Below are positions 17,565 through 26,773 of a DNA stretch of 46,820 nucleotides, piece after piece. The notes under the pieces are model-generated. The model worked only from the letters and a program-made list of their open reading frames with translations. It was not told where the DNA came from and did no database searches. Within the stretch, counting starts at the first letter, position 1. Each line of letters starts with the position of its first letter. The stretch comes from Oligoflexia bacterium (GTDB taxonomy: Bacteria > Bdellovibrionota > Bacteriovoracia > Bacteriovoracales > Bacteriovoracaceae): the NCBI GenBank assembly GCA_015232015.1, contig JADGAM010000008.1:1-46820 (forward strand), read 5' to 3'. The translations under genes and the position numbers were made by a program.

Positions 17565-19376
17565 ATGAAAAAAACATTTAATATAACTTTCAAAGTCCCT
17601 CATCTAACTCTCTCTCTCTTCTTATTCTTATTTCTAATCCTTTTTTCAAGCACTCAACTCTCTTCATGTGAAACTTGTAGTGATAGCACGGTTGTTGGTA
17701 CCATTACAGACTCTTCGGCAACTCCACTTCCAGTTGCCGATCTTCAAGTAGCTCCTTGCCATCAATTGGATCAATCGGTGTTAACAGATGCTAAAGGTGA
17801 TTTCAAATTAAAATTTCAAACAAATAAAAATGGTAAAAATCTACTTTGCATCACAGGTTCTAAAGGAACTGGTAAGATACTAATTAAGACAACAGAGACA
17901 GAACCAGCATCCTCTCTCTCCTCCTCCTCCTCTCCTTCTAACCCTTCTAGTCCTTCCCATCCTTCTAAAGAAATCGTTATTAAGGCCAATTACCCAGTTA
18001 AAACTACAATAAAGATGCTTTATTTCAATGATGTTCATGGTGCTATCGATAACTTCCCAAAGGTAGCAGCACAAATTAATAAAATCAGAAAAGAAAATGA
18101 AAATACTTTTGTATTCAATAGTGGTGATAACTTCAGTGGTAATCCAATTGTTGATCAATACGAAGATAAAGGCAAACCAATCTTTGATCTTTTAAATGCC
18201 ATTTCTCTAACCACTATGGCCTTAGGTAATCACGACTTTGATTTTGGTCAAGAGATACTTCTTAAACGTGTTACTGAATCAAAATTTCCAATTATAAGTG
18301 CTAACGTAAAAGTTGTTAATAGCGAACTTGCCAAAATCTCCTTTCCATCTCATCAAATAATTTCTACATCTAATGATTTAAAAATTGCTATCACTTCAGC
18401 AATTGAAATCAGCAATAATGGTGCCCCATCCACGTTGCTTAAAAATACTGCTGGACTTAAGTTTACTAATCCTCTTGAAGAATTAAAAGCTCTAGATACA
18501 CTTAAAGAAACTAGCGGAGCAAATCTTTTACTAGGACTAACTCACATGGGATCGGAAGATGATTATAAATTGGCCGCTGAAACAAAAAATTATGACATCA
18601 TAATTGGTGGTCACTCTCATACTTTAATCAAAAAAGAAGTTATCATAAATAACACTTTAATTGCTCAGGCCGGAGATTATTTAAAAAATCTAGGTGTAAT
18701 TACTGTGGTATTTGAAAATGAATCTATTGTTAGTAAAAAGAACGAATTAATTGAAGTAAAAAAATTAACAGAAGAAGATCCTACAATTAAGGCAATGGTA
18801 AATACTTTTAATAATAACCCAACATTAAATCAAATAATCGGTATCGCAGAAGATGTTATTTCAGGCAAAGATGAACTTGGTGCTTTAATAACCGATTCTA
18901 TGCTTAGTGTTCATGGTGCAGATATTGCTTTTGAAAATAATGGTGGAATTCGTATGTCAAAATTAAATCGAGGTAATATCATCTTAAAAAATGCATATGA
19001 ATTATTGCCCTTTGGAAACGAAATTGTACTTTTAAAAATGACTACTAAAGAAATTAGAGCGCTAATTAGTTATTCATTCAATAAGAGAAAAAATATTGAC
19101 CTACAAGTTGCAGGAATAAAATATATTGTTAAAACCAAAAATTCTGAAATTGATAGCATTAGCTTACTTTCTTATAACAATGAACCTATTAATGAAGATA
19201 AAATCTATACTGTAGCAGTTAACGATTACATCGCCAGCAGCTATATGTTTGAACATAGTGATCCTGGTGTATCTACTACTTCTGCAGATAATGATACCTT
19301 AATTAAATTCATTAAATCACAGGCCAAATTAAATTATAAGGGAATAAAGCGCGCTTTAACTGAGAAAGTTCAGTAA
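17565..19376 (+). CDS. exported 5'-nucleotidase / UshA-type lipoprotein
   Basis: 603 residues. The signal peptide ends in a lipobox-like LSSC with Cys35, so it is probably a lipoprotein. Residues 40-110 resemble a carboxypeptidase regulatory-like beta domain (VVGTITD...VLTDAKGDFKL), and 113-135 are a Ser/Pro linker. The metallophosphatase domain starts near 148, with NDVHG (Asp156, His158), GDNFSG (Asp188), GNHDFDFG (222-229), THMG (His327) and GGHSH (348-352). The C-terminal 5'-nucleotidase domain has ENNGGIR and the ELLPFGN stretch. Such enzymes hydrolyse extracellular nucleotides so nucleosides can be taken up. The added N-terminal beta domain is unusual compared with UshA. AAAGGA lies about ten bases before the ATG. 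Confidence 0.9.
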   Translation: MKKTFNITFKVPHLTLSLFLFLFLILFSSTQLSSCETCSDSTVVGTITDSSATPLPVADLQVAPCHQLDQSVLTDAKGDFKLKFQTNKNGKNLLCITGSKGTGKILIKTTETEPASSLSSSSSPSNPSSPSHPSKEIVIKANYPVKTTIKMLYFNDVHGAIDNFPKVAAQINKIRKENENTFVFNSGDNFSGNPIVDQYEDKGKPIFDLLNAISLTTMALGNHDFDFGQEILLKRVTESKFPIISANVKVVNSELAKISFPSHQIISTSNDLKIAITSAIEISNNGAPSTLLKNTAGLKFTNPLEELKALDTLKETSGANLLLGLTHMGSEDDYKLAAETKNYDIIIGGHSHTLIKKEVIINNTLIAQAGDYLKNLGVITVVFENESIVSKKNELIEVKKLTEEDPTIKAMVNTFNNNPTLNQIIGIAEDVISGKDELGALITDSMLSVHGADIAFENNGGIRMSKLNRGNIILKNAYELLPFGNEIVLLKMTTKEIRALISYSFNKRKNIDLQVAGIKYIVKTKNSEIDSISLLSYNNEPINEDKIYTVAVNDYIASSYMFEHSDPGVSTTSADNDTLIKFIKSQAKLNYKGIKRALTEKVQ

Positions 19377-19745
19377 GTCTGGGCATACCTTACAAAAGAG
19401 GCCACTTGTTTACTTTGCTTTTTCAAAAATTTATTGATGTTCATCAGTTAATCCTTAAAATCGAATTCTTTAATCTAATACTATAAACTTAAATATATTA
19501 AATTTTGGATTTCTCAGAGGATATCGCAGGCCGTTTTATAATTTTGATGAAAAATACGGGCCTATCTGTTTTTTAAGAAGATAGAATTTTCACACCCATT
19601 ATTTATTTAGCCTTATTTATTAAAAACTCTTTGAATCTAGATAGGAATATGCTGAAACTTTAGAAAAGTGTTTAGACGTTTATAGAAAAAAAAGACAATA
19701 GTATTAATGGAAAATAATCAAATCAACAGGCCAAAAGGCCATATT
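19377..19745. other. intergenic region between convergent genes
   Basis: No gene is seen. A weak hairpin (AGGCCG near 19528 with CGGGCCT ending 19563) followed by a second small stem (CTATCT with AGATAG, about 19562-19584) might terminate transcription, but neither has a convincing T run. Confidence 0.4.
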
Positions 19746-20528
19746 TCAACGCACAGATGAAACCGTGCACGCACACAGCGCAGAGCCTTCTGAGGCAGGG
19801 GCAAAGCCGAGAGTGACGTAGCCTTTTGAGCCGTCGAGGAGAAAGGCACATTTTTTATCCTCACAAAACGATGACGACCAAAAAGAGCGATGTCCCCCCC
19901 TACCGCCTTGGTCACTATTTGGTGCCTCACTCAAATGGCTTTCTTTAGGAGGATTCCAATTTTTATCATACCCTTGAAACCCCATATCTCTTCCTAATTT
20001 ACCTAAAGAAAGAGTATTTGTTGAAGATGAAAAAAAGCCATATCCATCTAACAGACCAAATTTACATCCTAGCTCAGGATATTTTTTATTAAACCCATCA
20101 CAATATTCTGCTGCCTCTTTTTGATTCACGCCATCTTTGATGTCCGAAAATAGCAAATAAGTATCTTCCCCTTTTGCATTTTTCCATTTCCAAGCAAAAG
20201 GCCCCTCGCTGCCTATCCTCATCTTTGGAAGTTCTATTCCCGTAACGGTTTTCATCACTTCCCCTGTCTCGTAAAAAGGAAGAGTGTATTCAGCGATTAA
20301 TCTTGCTATGTCAGTGGGTAGATTATCACAGTGACTTCCCACTCTGCTCCCTGCGGCCTGACGAATGGCCTTTGTCAATTCTTGTGATTCCGCTGACTGC
20401 GCAGCTTTTCCTTTTTTTACGTCTTGAATTTTCTGTTGCTTTTGATCTTCACTTGCTACTACTGATGTTAAGTAGATCGATAACATCATACCAATTGTTC
20501 CCAATAAAAAAACATAACACTTTTTCAT
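19746..20528 (-). CDS. exported protein with F-box-like motif and DUF1566/lectin-like C-terminal domain
   Basis: 260 residues. ATG 20528 has AGGAGGT five bases upstream, one of the best ribosome sites here. Residues 1-24 form a signal peptide. After a charged linker (25-70), NLPTDIARLIAEYTLP resembles the first helix of F-box-type motifs. The C-terminal half has the layout of DUF1566/FISUMP and C-type-lectin-like domains: AAEYCDGFNKKYPELGCKFG, then RSFWSSS, then a closing CAC near the end. Its last 150 bases are visibly richer in G+C than neighbouring genes, which could hint at transfer. The family call is tentative. It is monocistronic, with a long upstream gap holding a CRP-type site. Confidence 0.6.
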   Translation of the reverse strand: MKKCYVFLLGTIGMMLSIYLTSVVASEDQKQQKIQDVKKGKAAQSAESQELTKAIRQAAGSRVGSHCDNLPTDIARLIAEYTLPFYETGEVMKTVTGIELPKMRIGSEGPFAWKWKNAKGEDTYLLFSDIKDGVNQKEAAEYCDGFNKKYPELGCKFGLLDGYGFFSSSTNTLSLGKLGRDMGFQGYDKNWNPPKESHLSEAPNSDQGGRGGHRSFWSSSFCEDKKCAFLLDGSKGYVTLGFAPASEGSALCACTVSSVR

Positions 20529-20956
20529 ATAACCTCCTAAGAAGACGCCCACTTGCGCTAATTATTATTATTCTTATTTTGCCATACGACTGTAATCGAG
20601 AGAGGTGTAACACAAAATGCTTGGTACTCAATCCTGGTCGCTGCTTTAATTACTATTCTACCAAGGTCGAGTTTTACGACTTATAAATTTTTTATAAAAT
20701 TTTTATAAAGTTTGTGTTGTTGGTTAGTTAACTCATGTAAAATAAAATAAATTTAATAAACCAAGTGATGATTGCAGGAGGCAGAGTTTTTCTTATTTAT
20801 GTTTATTTATAAATAGTTTTATTTAAGTGTGATTGTGATCACATTTACTATTTGCTGCCTTTCACTTCCTCAAAAAAGACTGACAGCTGAAGGCCATGAT
20901 CAAAATATATAAAGTGTATTGTATTAGGAGGTGAGTACTTACTTTTTAGGAATTTC
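20529..20956. other. long AT-rich leader/intergenic region upstream of the 19746-20528 gene
   Basis: No coding frame with a ribosome site is seen. Repeated A/T runs (TATAAA-TTTTTTATAAAA at about 20680-20720) and the perfect CRP-type palindrome at 20828-20843 are the only structured elements. The palindrome lies about 300 bases upstream of the gene start, so the transcript may have a long leader or an unannotated small RNA. Confidence 0.5.
20828..20843. promoter_or_regulatory. perfect CRP-family binding site consensus
   Basis: TGTGATTGTGATCACA is an exact match to the TGTGA-N6-TCACA palindrome bound by CRP/cAMP receptor proteins and close relatives. It lies in the gap between the alpha-mannosidase 3' end and the exported gene at 20528, and both genes are on the minus strand. 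Function depends on the host having such a regulator. Confidence 0.5.
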
Positions 20957-23900
20957 TTAAAAACTAAAAACATCGATCTCTGTATAGAAAGTTCCTTCAC
21001 CAATATCTGCAGAAACCCACATTAGAAAGCGAAATGTACCTAAGCTTTCCGTTGTTGTTCCTTCTTTATTACCAACAACAGAAGATAGGTGAACACCTCC
21101 TTCTGCTAAATGCTGATCATTCACTCGTGCAATCAGTTGCCAATCTTGCTTTGAGAGATGATTGAAATTGGGATTATCTTTATTAGAACCTAACAGAAGA
21201 AAATATTGAGGGGCCCGATTATAGCGATGCCGTGAATAGGTATTTATCTTCGCTAATGGAACGCTCTTTTTTAAATCTACTACAAATTTACCGATAGTGC
21301 CGTCATACCATACACAGCGATCTGGATCATCGTCATTTTGTGCATAATCACCATCATGAAGTCGTGGTAAATTTTTTCCTTGCGCTCCAGAGCGAGAATG
21401 AGGAGAGGCACCTACATAAAAAAGATCTGTATTATTTCCGCTATGACTATCAATAAAATCACTTTTGCTAGGAGCTCCTCCCACTAATTGATCAAAGGAT
21501 TGTGCTCGCTCAGTAGATGCAGTTCCTAAGGGAACATCATTATAGAATTTTTCAAAATCATCACTGCTCGCCTCTTCAGTTGGTTGGCGAATCACTCTTC
21601 CATCGAAATTATCATAGAGATCTACTGCTGCTTTGGTTGATTGGTTCAAATCATTAGCAAGCGACATGGCCATGATTTTTATTTTAGAATTTTGTGGCAA
21701 AGTTATAGTTTTGGCCCCAGCAGGAAGATTGATTGCATATTGAAAGAGATAACTAAAAATATAAGAATCATTTTTTCCTGTTTTAAGATGTCGGTGAGTT
21801 GCAAACCAGGCCACTTTATCTCTTTTGATAAATCCTGGAATCAGAGATTTAAGGTTCTTTTGGGAAAAACCAAAAATTCTTTTATCAAAGTTACCGATAC
21901 TACCCCACCATTTTTGGATGTTTAATTGCTTAATATTACCATCGATCTCAAAATTTCCTACTGTATCTTCAGATGCGGTCGCAAGTAGATAGAGTACATT
22001 GTGATTATTGTGATTATTGTGATTATTGTGATTATTGTGATTATTGTAATTACCTGTCTCGATTTGAGGAAGAGCAATCTTTTGGCCAGCTGCTGAGATG
22101 GCATTGGGTTTACCTAGAAAAACATCTGCTAATACAAAATGAACACCATCAGAAGTAATTCTTTTGGGATAGAGTTCTGCAGGGTAGGACGCACCAGAAT
22201 TGTTAAAATCAGCATTGCTCATGTTATTATCAAAAGAGACAACATCACTGTTAAAGTAAAGAGAGAGATCTAGCTGATAAGAGCTTTTGGGTGGGTAATA
22301 AGGAGTGCTTCTTTGCAATTTAAAGGCAAAACTTTTAGGTGAATATTTACTCATATCCACTACTAACTTTCCGCTCGATATTTCCGCATTTTGTAGGTAT
22401 CGTTCTTGTCCATCAACTTCTACTACTTTTTCAATGGGCGAAGCAAATTCAACCTCAAATTGCTGAGTATTTTTGCCAGCAAGTTCTTGCAAACGAAGAA
22501 TATAGGTATCCTTTTGATCTTCGGCCCTTTTGAGAGCGGCAATGGCCACTTGTGAAGTTCCGATTTTAATGAATGAGAAAACCTGGCCATTAGCTCCCAG
22601 ATGTTTTGTTGTAGTAAAAGCGAGTAAAGGATTGTTGAGACGTGCCGCTTGCCAACTAGAATCACCTTTTCGCCAATCACCAGCATGTCCATAAATAGCA
22701 TATAAAAATTGGTGGTGACCAAAGTCTTGGGAAGATTCATGATGATATCCACCTTTATCAGTGTTTGGCGTATAAAGAAGAGTTAATCTAAGTTTATTAT
22801 CACTAGGTTTATCTGAGCCAAATTTACCATCCTCTAAGATTGAAACTCCGTAGCTCTGATTGCTATCGGTTAAATCAAACCATTGATGAGAGGGAACTTC
22901 ATACTTTTTAGGATCATTGTTTTTTCGTTCGATAGTTCCTACTCCTAGATTATAGGTTGCATTTGGATTTTGAACTGTAAGAGGAAATGCCGCTTTAAGC
23001 GATGAATTTTTAGTTAGCCAATCAATCGATGTGCTAAATTCAACTTGCTTACCACCTTTAGTAAGTCTAATTTCTTGTATAAACTTTGAATTAAGTTTCT
23101 CTCGAGTAATTTCTAAAGCAACTCTAACTGGGCCATTTTCAATGATACGAATATTTGCCTGGCCATCAACATAGGCATATGGCGGTTTTTTACGATCATC
23201 CCAATCCATATTCCATGCTGGCCATTCACGTGGTTGTTCATATTGAAATTCAAGGCGAGCGGGCGCTTGCAAGAGCTCGCGCTGATTTGCTTTATCAAAA
23301 ATGGAGGCCACATCACCGTTTCCATTTATTGTTACAACAAGATTTTGGTTTTCAATTGTACGCGCCGAGATCTTTATCTCATTGTCTGCGATCTCATTGT
23401 CTGCGCTAAAGGGGGTAGCAGATGCACGAACATCATAAATTTTCCAACCCACAGACGGAATTTTTCCCAGAAAAATAATTTCGAGAGAATTATTTTCACG
23501 CTTAATAATTTGCGATGGTACTTCTTCGCCATTTGGATCAAAAACCCGCACATATTGAGGAAGCGATTCAGAGTTTGAATTTGAGTTTGAATTTGAATTG
23601 GAGTTATAAATTAATTTTGCTGATACTACGTCTTCTCTAGGAATTGATAGTGGGTTATAAACAACTAATGGTCTTCCTTTTATCCCAGTATGTGTGTCCA
23701 TGGTTGCCGCCACCGCACCAACACTGTCCTCTAAACTTGCTGAAAACAAGTTCATTGCTAAAACTTCATCATTGTAAGAAAAATCGTAGGCGGCAGGTAT
23801 TGATGTTCCAGGAAGAATGTCATGCATTTGCGACAAAAGCACTCGTTCCCAGCCCGAATTGATTTTCTTTATTGGATAAGGAGCACTACCCATCCAATCG

Positions 23901-24937
23901 GCCACAACCGAAGCTTTTTCAGAAGCATCCGCCAGTAACTCATTTTTTCTATTCCATCTTTTCATGTAGGCCTGAGAGGATAAAGAACCGGTCGAATGTT
24001 CAGTTAAAAGTAGATCCCCTTTGTACTTAGGCAATCTATTTTTTTGTTCTGTAGTAATATCACGAAAAATTTGATCAGATGATGCCGTAACAACTCTAAT
24101 TGGCCAATTGGTTTCAAGACTCCTCATAACATTATTAACATCTTCTGACCGGGGAGCGCCTCCTCTATCACCAACACCATAATAGTGAAAATCAGCAAAG
24201 ACTCCGTAGAGTTTTCCATTTTCCATAACTCGATTAACCCATGTACGATCTTGTTGTAATGGAATTTTTACTTTCCCAACATAGTCACCTGGGTTAAGGG
24301 CCGCTATTACAGATGCGCCATCAGGCCCCTCCCAGGTACCCAAATTAAAAGGAATGCCCACTGCTGATCCCCACGTTAATTTTTGGGTTGAAAACCCTTT
24401 GATTCCAGCATGGGCCCAGATGGAAGGTAGCGAGGCCGGGAAACCAAAACAGTCTGGCAGCATATAATCAATGCTTTCTTTGCCAAATTCCTGACGAAAA
24501 AAATTATTTCCATATAGTATCTGTCTGAATAGAGACTCAGAGGAAGGCACATTAACATCACCCTCATCAACCGAAGAGCCCGAAACAAACCAGCGTCCTG
24601 CTTTCACATATTCTTTAACTTTTTGATACTCGTGTGGATAGTACTCTTTTAACATTTTATAGCGAGCGGAACCGCTGAAATTAAAAGTATAGTCAGGAAA
24701 ATTATCAAAATTACTGAAATTTTGCTCGAGCGTATCTTTTAAATATTGTTCTATTGTATCCTTATAAGTCCATTGCCATTGGGTATCTAGATGAGCATAT
24801 CCCACGACATATAGAACTGGATCAGCAGCAGACAAAAGTTGGGCCTGAGCTGACCTGGTTTGTATAAATGTTATTGTTAGACTTATAAAGAGAGCAAATG
24901 AAAGTGAAAGTGAAAAAATACCTTGTGTTTTGTTCAT
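20957..24937 (-). CDS. exported GH38 alpha-mannosidase with C-terminal carbohydrate-binding-like module
   Basis: 1326 residues from ATG 24937 (GGAAGG five bases upstream); a longer frame to 25024 lacks a signal-peptide start. A signal peptide ends near SAQA. The GH38 N-terminal domain carries AHLDTQWQW (His49, Asp51 as zinc ligands) and PDCFGFPASLP with the expected nucleophile Asp162. Middle domains cover about 330-900, as in mannosidase II-type enzymes. Two linkers are encoded by microsatellites: Asn-Ser repeats near 455 and Asn-Asn-His repeats near 980. The last 150 residues (LHDGDYAQND...TFYTEIDVF) look like a discoidin-type sugar-binding jelly roll. It should remove alpha-linked mannose outside the cytoplasm. 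GH38 enzymes are best known from N-glycan processing and degradation. Confidence 0.9.
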   Translation of the reverse strand: MNKTQGIFSLSLSFALFISLTITFIQTRSAQAQLLSAADPVLYVVGYAHLDTQWQWTYKDTIEQYLKDTLEQNFSNFDNFPDYTFNFSGSARYKMLKEYYPHEYQKVKEYVKAGRWFVSGSSVDEGDVNVPSSESLFRQILYGNNFFRQEFGKESIDYMLPDCFGFPASLPSIWAHAGIKGFSTQKLTWGSAVGIPFNLGTWEGPDGASVIAALNPGDYVGKVKIPLQQDRTWVNRVMENGKLYGVFADFHYYGVGDRGGAPRSEDVNNVMRSLETNWPIRVVTASSDQIFRDITTEQKNRLPKYKGDLLLTEHSTGSLSSQAYMKRWNRKNELLADASEKASVVADWMGSAPYPIKKINSGWERVLLSQMHDILPGTSIPAAYDFSYNDEVLAMNLFSASLEDSVGAVAATMDTHTGIKGRPLVVYNPLSIPREDVVSAKLIYNSNSNSNSNSNSESLPQYVRVFDPNGEEVPSQIIKRENNSLEIIFLGKIPSVGWKIYDVRASATPFSADNEIADNEIKISARTIENQNLVVTINGNGDVASIFDKANQRELLQAPARLEFQYEQPREWPAWNMDWDDRKKPPYAYVDGQANIRIIENGPVRVALEITREKLNSKFIQEIRLTKGGKQVEFSTSIDWLTKNSSLKAAFPLTVQNPNATYNLGVGTIERKNNDPKKYEVPSHQWFDLTDSNQSYGVSILEDGKFGSDKPSDNKLRLTLLYTPNTDKGGYHHESSQDFGHHQFLYAIYGHAGDWRKGDSSWQAARLNNPLLAFTTTKHLGANGQVFSFIKIGTSQVAIAALKRAEDQKDTYILRLQELAGKNTQQFEVEFASPIEKVVEVDGQERYLQNAEISSGKLVVDMSKYSPKSFAFKLQRSTPYYPPKSSYQLDLSLYFNSDVVSFDNNMSNADFNNSGASYPAELYPKRITSDGVHFVLADVFLGKPNAISAAGQKIALPQIETGNYNNHNNHNNHNNHNNHNVLYLLATASEDTVGNFEIDGNIKQLNIQKWWGSIGNFDKRIFGFSQKNLKSLIPGFIKRDKVAWFATHRHLKTGKNDSYIFSYLFQYAINLPAGAKTITLPQNSKIKIMAMSLANDLNQSTKAAVDLYDNFDGRVIRQPTEEASSDDFEKFYNDVPLGTASTERAQSFDQLVGGAPSKSDFIDSHSGNNTDLFYVGASPHSRSGAQGKNLPRLHDGDYAQNDDDPDRCVWYDGTIGKFVVDLKKSVPLAKINTYSRHRYNRAPQYFLLLGSNKDNPNFNHLSKQDWQLIARVNDQHLAEGGVHLSSVVGNKEGTTTESLGTFRFLMWVSADIGEGTFYTEIDVFSF
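22003..22047 (-). repeat. 9-bp coding microsatellite, five copies
   Basis: Five perfect tandem copies of a 9-base unit (GATTATTGT on the plus strand) encode the Asn-Asn-His linker of the alpha-mannosidase. Confidence 0.95.
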
Positions 24938-25032
24938 TATAACCTTCCATTGATGATTAGGCCTGGAAAAAAATAACTTAAACATTTTTATGTAATATTT
25001 CAACATATTTATGTATTTCGGCAATTTGGCAA

Positions 25033-25078
25033 TTCGATGATCCGATGATTCGATAATTTAGATGATTCGATGACTCGG
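25033..25078. repeat. imperfect GATGATTCGAT tandem repeats
   Basis: Four or five diverged copies of an approximately 10-11 base CGATGATTC unit lie between the mannosidase start and the transglutaminase-like gene end. No function is apparent. Confidence 0.6.
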
Positions 25079-25099
25079 TATCTTGATGTATGGCAGATG

Positions 25100-26773
25100 T
25101 TAGAACATTTCACTCTCAAAATAATTTTCTTCTCCTCGAGAAGCAGCAGTCAATGCATATACAATTCTTCCTAAAGGTAATTTGAACTTTACTGCTTTTT
25201 TAGCATATTCGGCCCAATTTGCAGGTAATGCTTCAGTAATTGGATTCCATTTATTCGAAATCATTTTATCTAATGTCATATAAGGTTTGGCCCCAGGAGC
25301 AGGAGTCCACAAGAAGTCTGGATGAGAATCAGCATACCATTCTCCCCCTAGAATTTTACCAGTTTCGTCTAATTCTAAATCATAATAGTATTTAGCAGTA
25401 ACCAAAGAATCCAAAGTTGGATTATCATCTAATTGACTTGGATCAGTCTCCGCTAGATAGGTAATAGTCATCTTTACTCCTACTGCGTATTTTGCATCTT
25501 TTGAGCGGAAATTGGTAAATTTATCTTTAGTAAAATCTTTTAATAAAATAATAGCGCTTTTAGCATCAGAAAAATTTTCAGAAGTTTGTGGATTAAAATA
25601 GGTGTATTCATACGATAGCATCGGTTGATTCCAAACTTCATAATCATATATAGAATCGATGATAAAGCTCTTTTTTGCTAATCCTAATTGATTTACCACT
25701 GTCATATGCCATGTTCCCGGATTAGTATCAAAACATTCTGGATTCAAAATACGTCCACTAGTTGCATCTCTTTTTACTTCTTTATCCTTATCTTTAATTG
25801 AACATCTTCCTCCGGCCAAATATTGAGGGTAATTAGAATTGGCCCAAAAAAGAGAAGATAGTGCCTTTATGTCTGATGGATAAAAAGTGATTTTGTATTT
25901 GTTATTTAAAGAATTCACAATAACCGAATGAAGTGGCCGAGGAGACATGTAACTAGCTGCTGCCCAGCCATGACATATACCCATCCAGGTTTCAACTTTA
26001 AATTTTTCATTGTAATATTTTTCACCTTCTTTCCACATTGCTTTAGAGAGAGAGAACTCTTCATCACCAATTAAAAGATCATATTTTTCAGCAGGTGATA
26101 ACATATTAATTGTTCCCTTTTCTATATAATTTTGTGCTGGATTTTTTAAAACATATTGGTAATATTTTTTCCAACTACTGTCACGATTGAGTATCCGGTC
26201 CCATAAGTCGGTCAAGGCATCTTCAACAATTTCTGCATTAGGGTCAGCATAGCGAAAACCTAACCCTCCTTTATAAATAGGCCAATAATCATCTGACCAT
26301 GGTTGTGTCTCTAATGTGGCCTTGGTAAGACCTGCCTTATCAATATCAAAAATGTTTTTTATCATTGTCGTGCGATTGTAAACGATATTATCGGCCAAAT
26401 CATTTTCAAGATAAGCAGATCTAATATTAAAAAATTGTGAAACGTCTTTATTTTTATTATTTTGATTAAATTTTTTAAGAAGTCGATTGCGAAATGCATA
26501 TCTTATTCTCGATAATTTGCTTTTTTGTTCTTTCGTTAAAATTAATTTGGGAACAATCTCAGCATTAATATTTCTTTTAACTATTCTTTCACTCATCACT
26601 TTACTAGGGTTTTTAAAAAATCGTGTTAAGAATGTTTTGGTTTCTAGATCAAAGTTATCAGATGCCATAATTTTGCTAGCTGGATTCACCATCCCCAAAA
26701 ATAATAATAACAACAATGTTAATTTAAATTTAGTTAATTTAAATTTATTTGCATGGAATATTTTTTTACTCAT
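25100..26773 (-). CDS. secreted transglutaminase-elicitor-like protein A
   Basis: 557 residues. ATG 26773 has AAGGAG six bases upstream and overlaps the end of the subtilisin gene by 8 bases. An N-terminal signal peptide (a duplicated Lys-Phe-Lys-Leu-Thr, then a Leu run) ends near 37. The core matches the transglutaminase-elicitor family known from Phytophthora (GP42): GICHGWAAAS with putative catalytic Cys267, a SDIKAL motif at 300-305, GTWHM with His356, and VWNQP around 380. The C-terminal ELD..GKILGGEW..SHPDFLW segment is shared with protein B. Transglutaminases crosslink Gln to Lys in proteins; activity here is inferred from the conserved Cys/His. Confidence 0.78.
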   Translation of the reverse strand: MSKKIFHANKFKLTKFKLTLLLLLFLGMVNPASKIMASDNFDLETKTFLTRFFKNPSKVMSERIVKRNINAEIVPKLILTKEQKSKLSRIRYAFRNRLLKKFNQNNKNKDVSQFFNIRSAYLENDLADNIVYNRTTMIKNIFDIDKAGLTKATLETQPWSDDYWPIYKGGLGFRYADPNAEIVEDALTDLWDRILNRDSSWKKYYQYVLKNPAQNYIEKGTINMLSPAEKYDLLIGDEEFSLSKAMWKEGEKYYNEKFKVETWMGICHGWAAASYMSPRPLHSVIVNSLNNKYKITFYPSDIKALSSLFWANSNYPQYLAGGRCSIKDKDKEVKRDATSGRILNPECFDTNPGTWHMTVVNQLGLAKKSFIIDSIYDYEVWNQPMLSYEYTYFNPQTSENFSDAKSAIILLKDFTKDKFTNFRSKDAKYAVGVKMTITYLAETDPSQLDDNPTLDSLVTAKYYYDLELDETGKILGGEWYADSHPDFLWTPAPGAKPYMTLDKMISNKWNPITEALPANWAEYAKKAVKFKLPLGRIVYALTAASRGEENYFESEMF

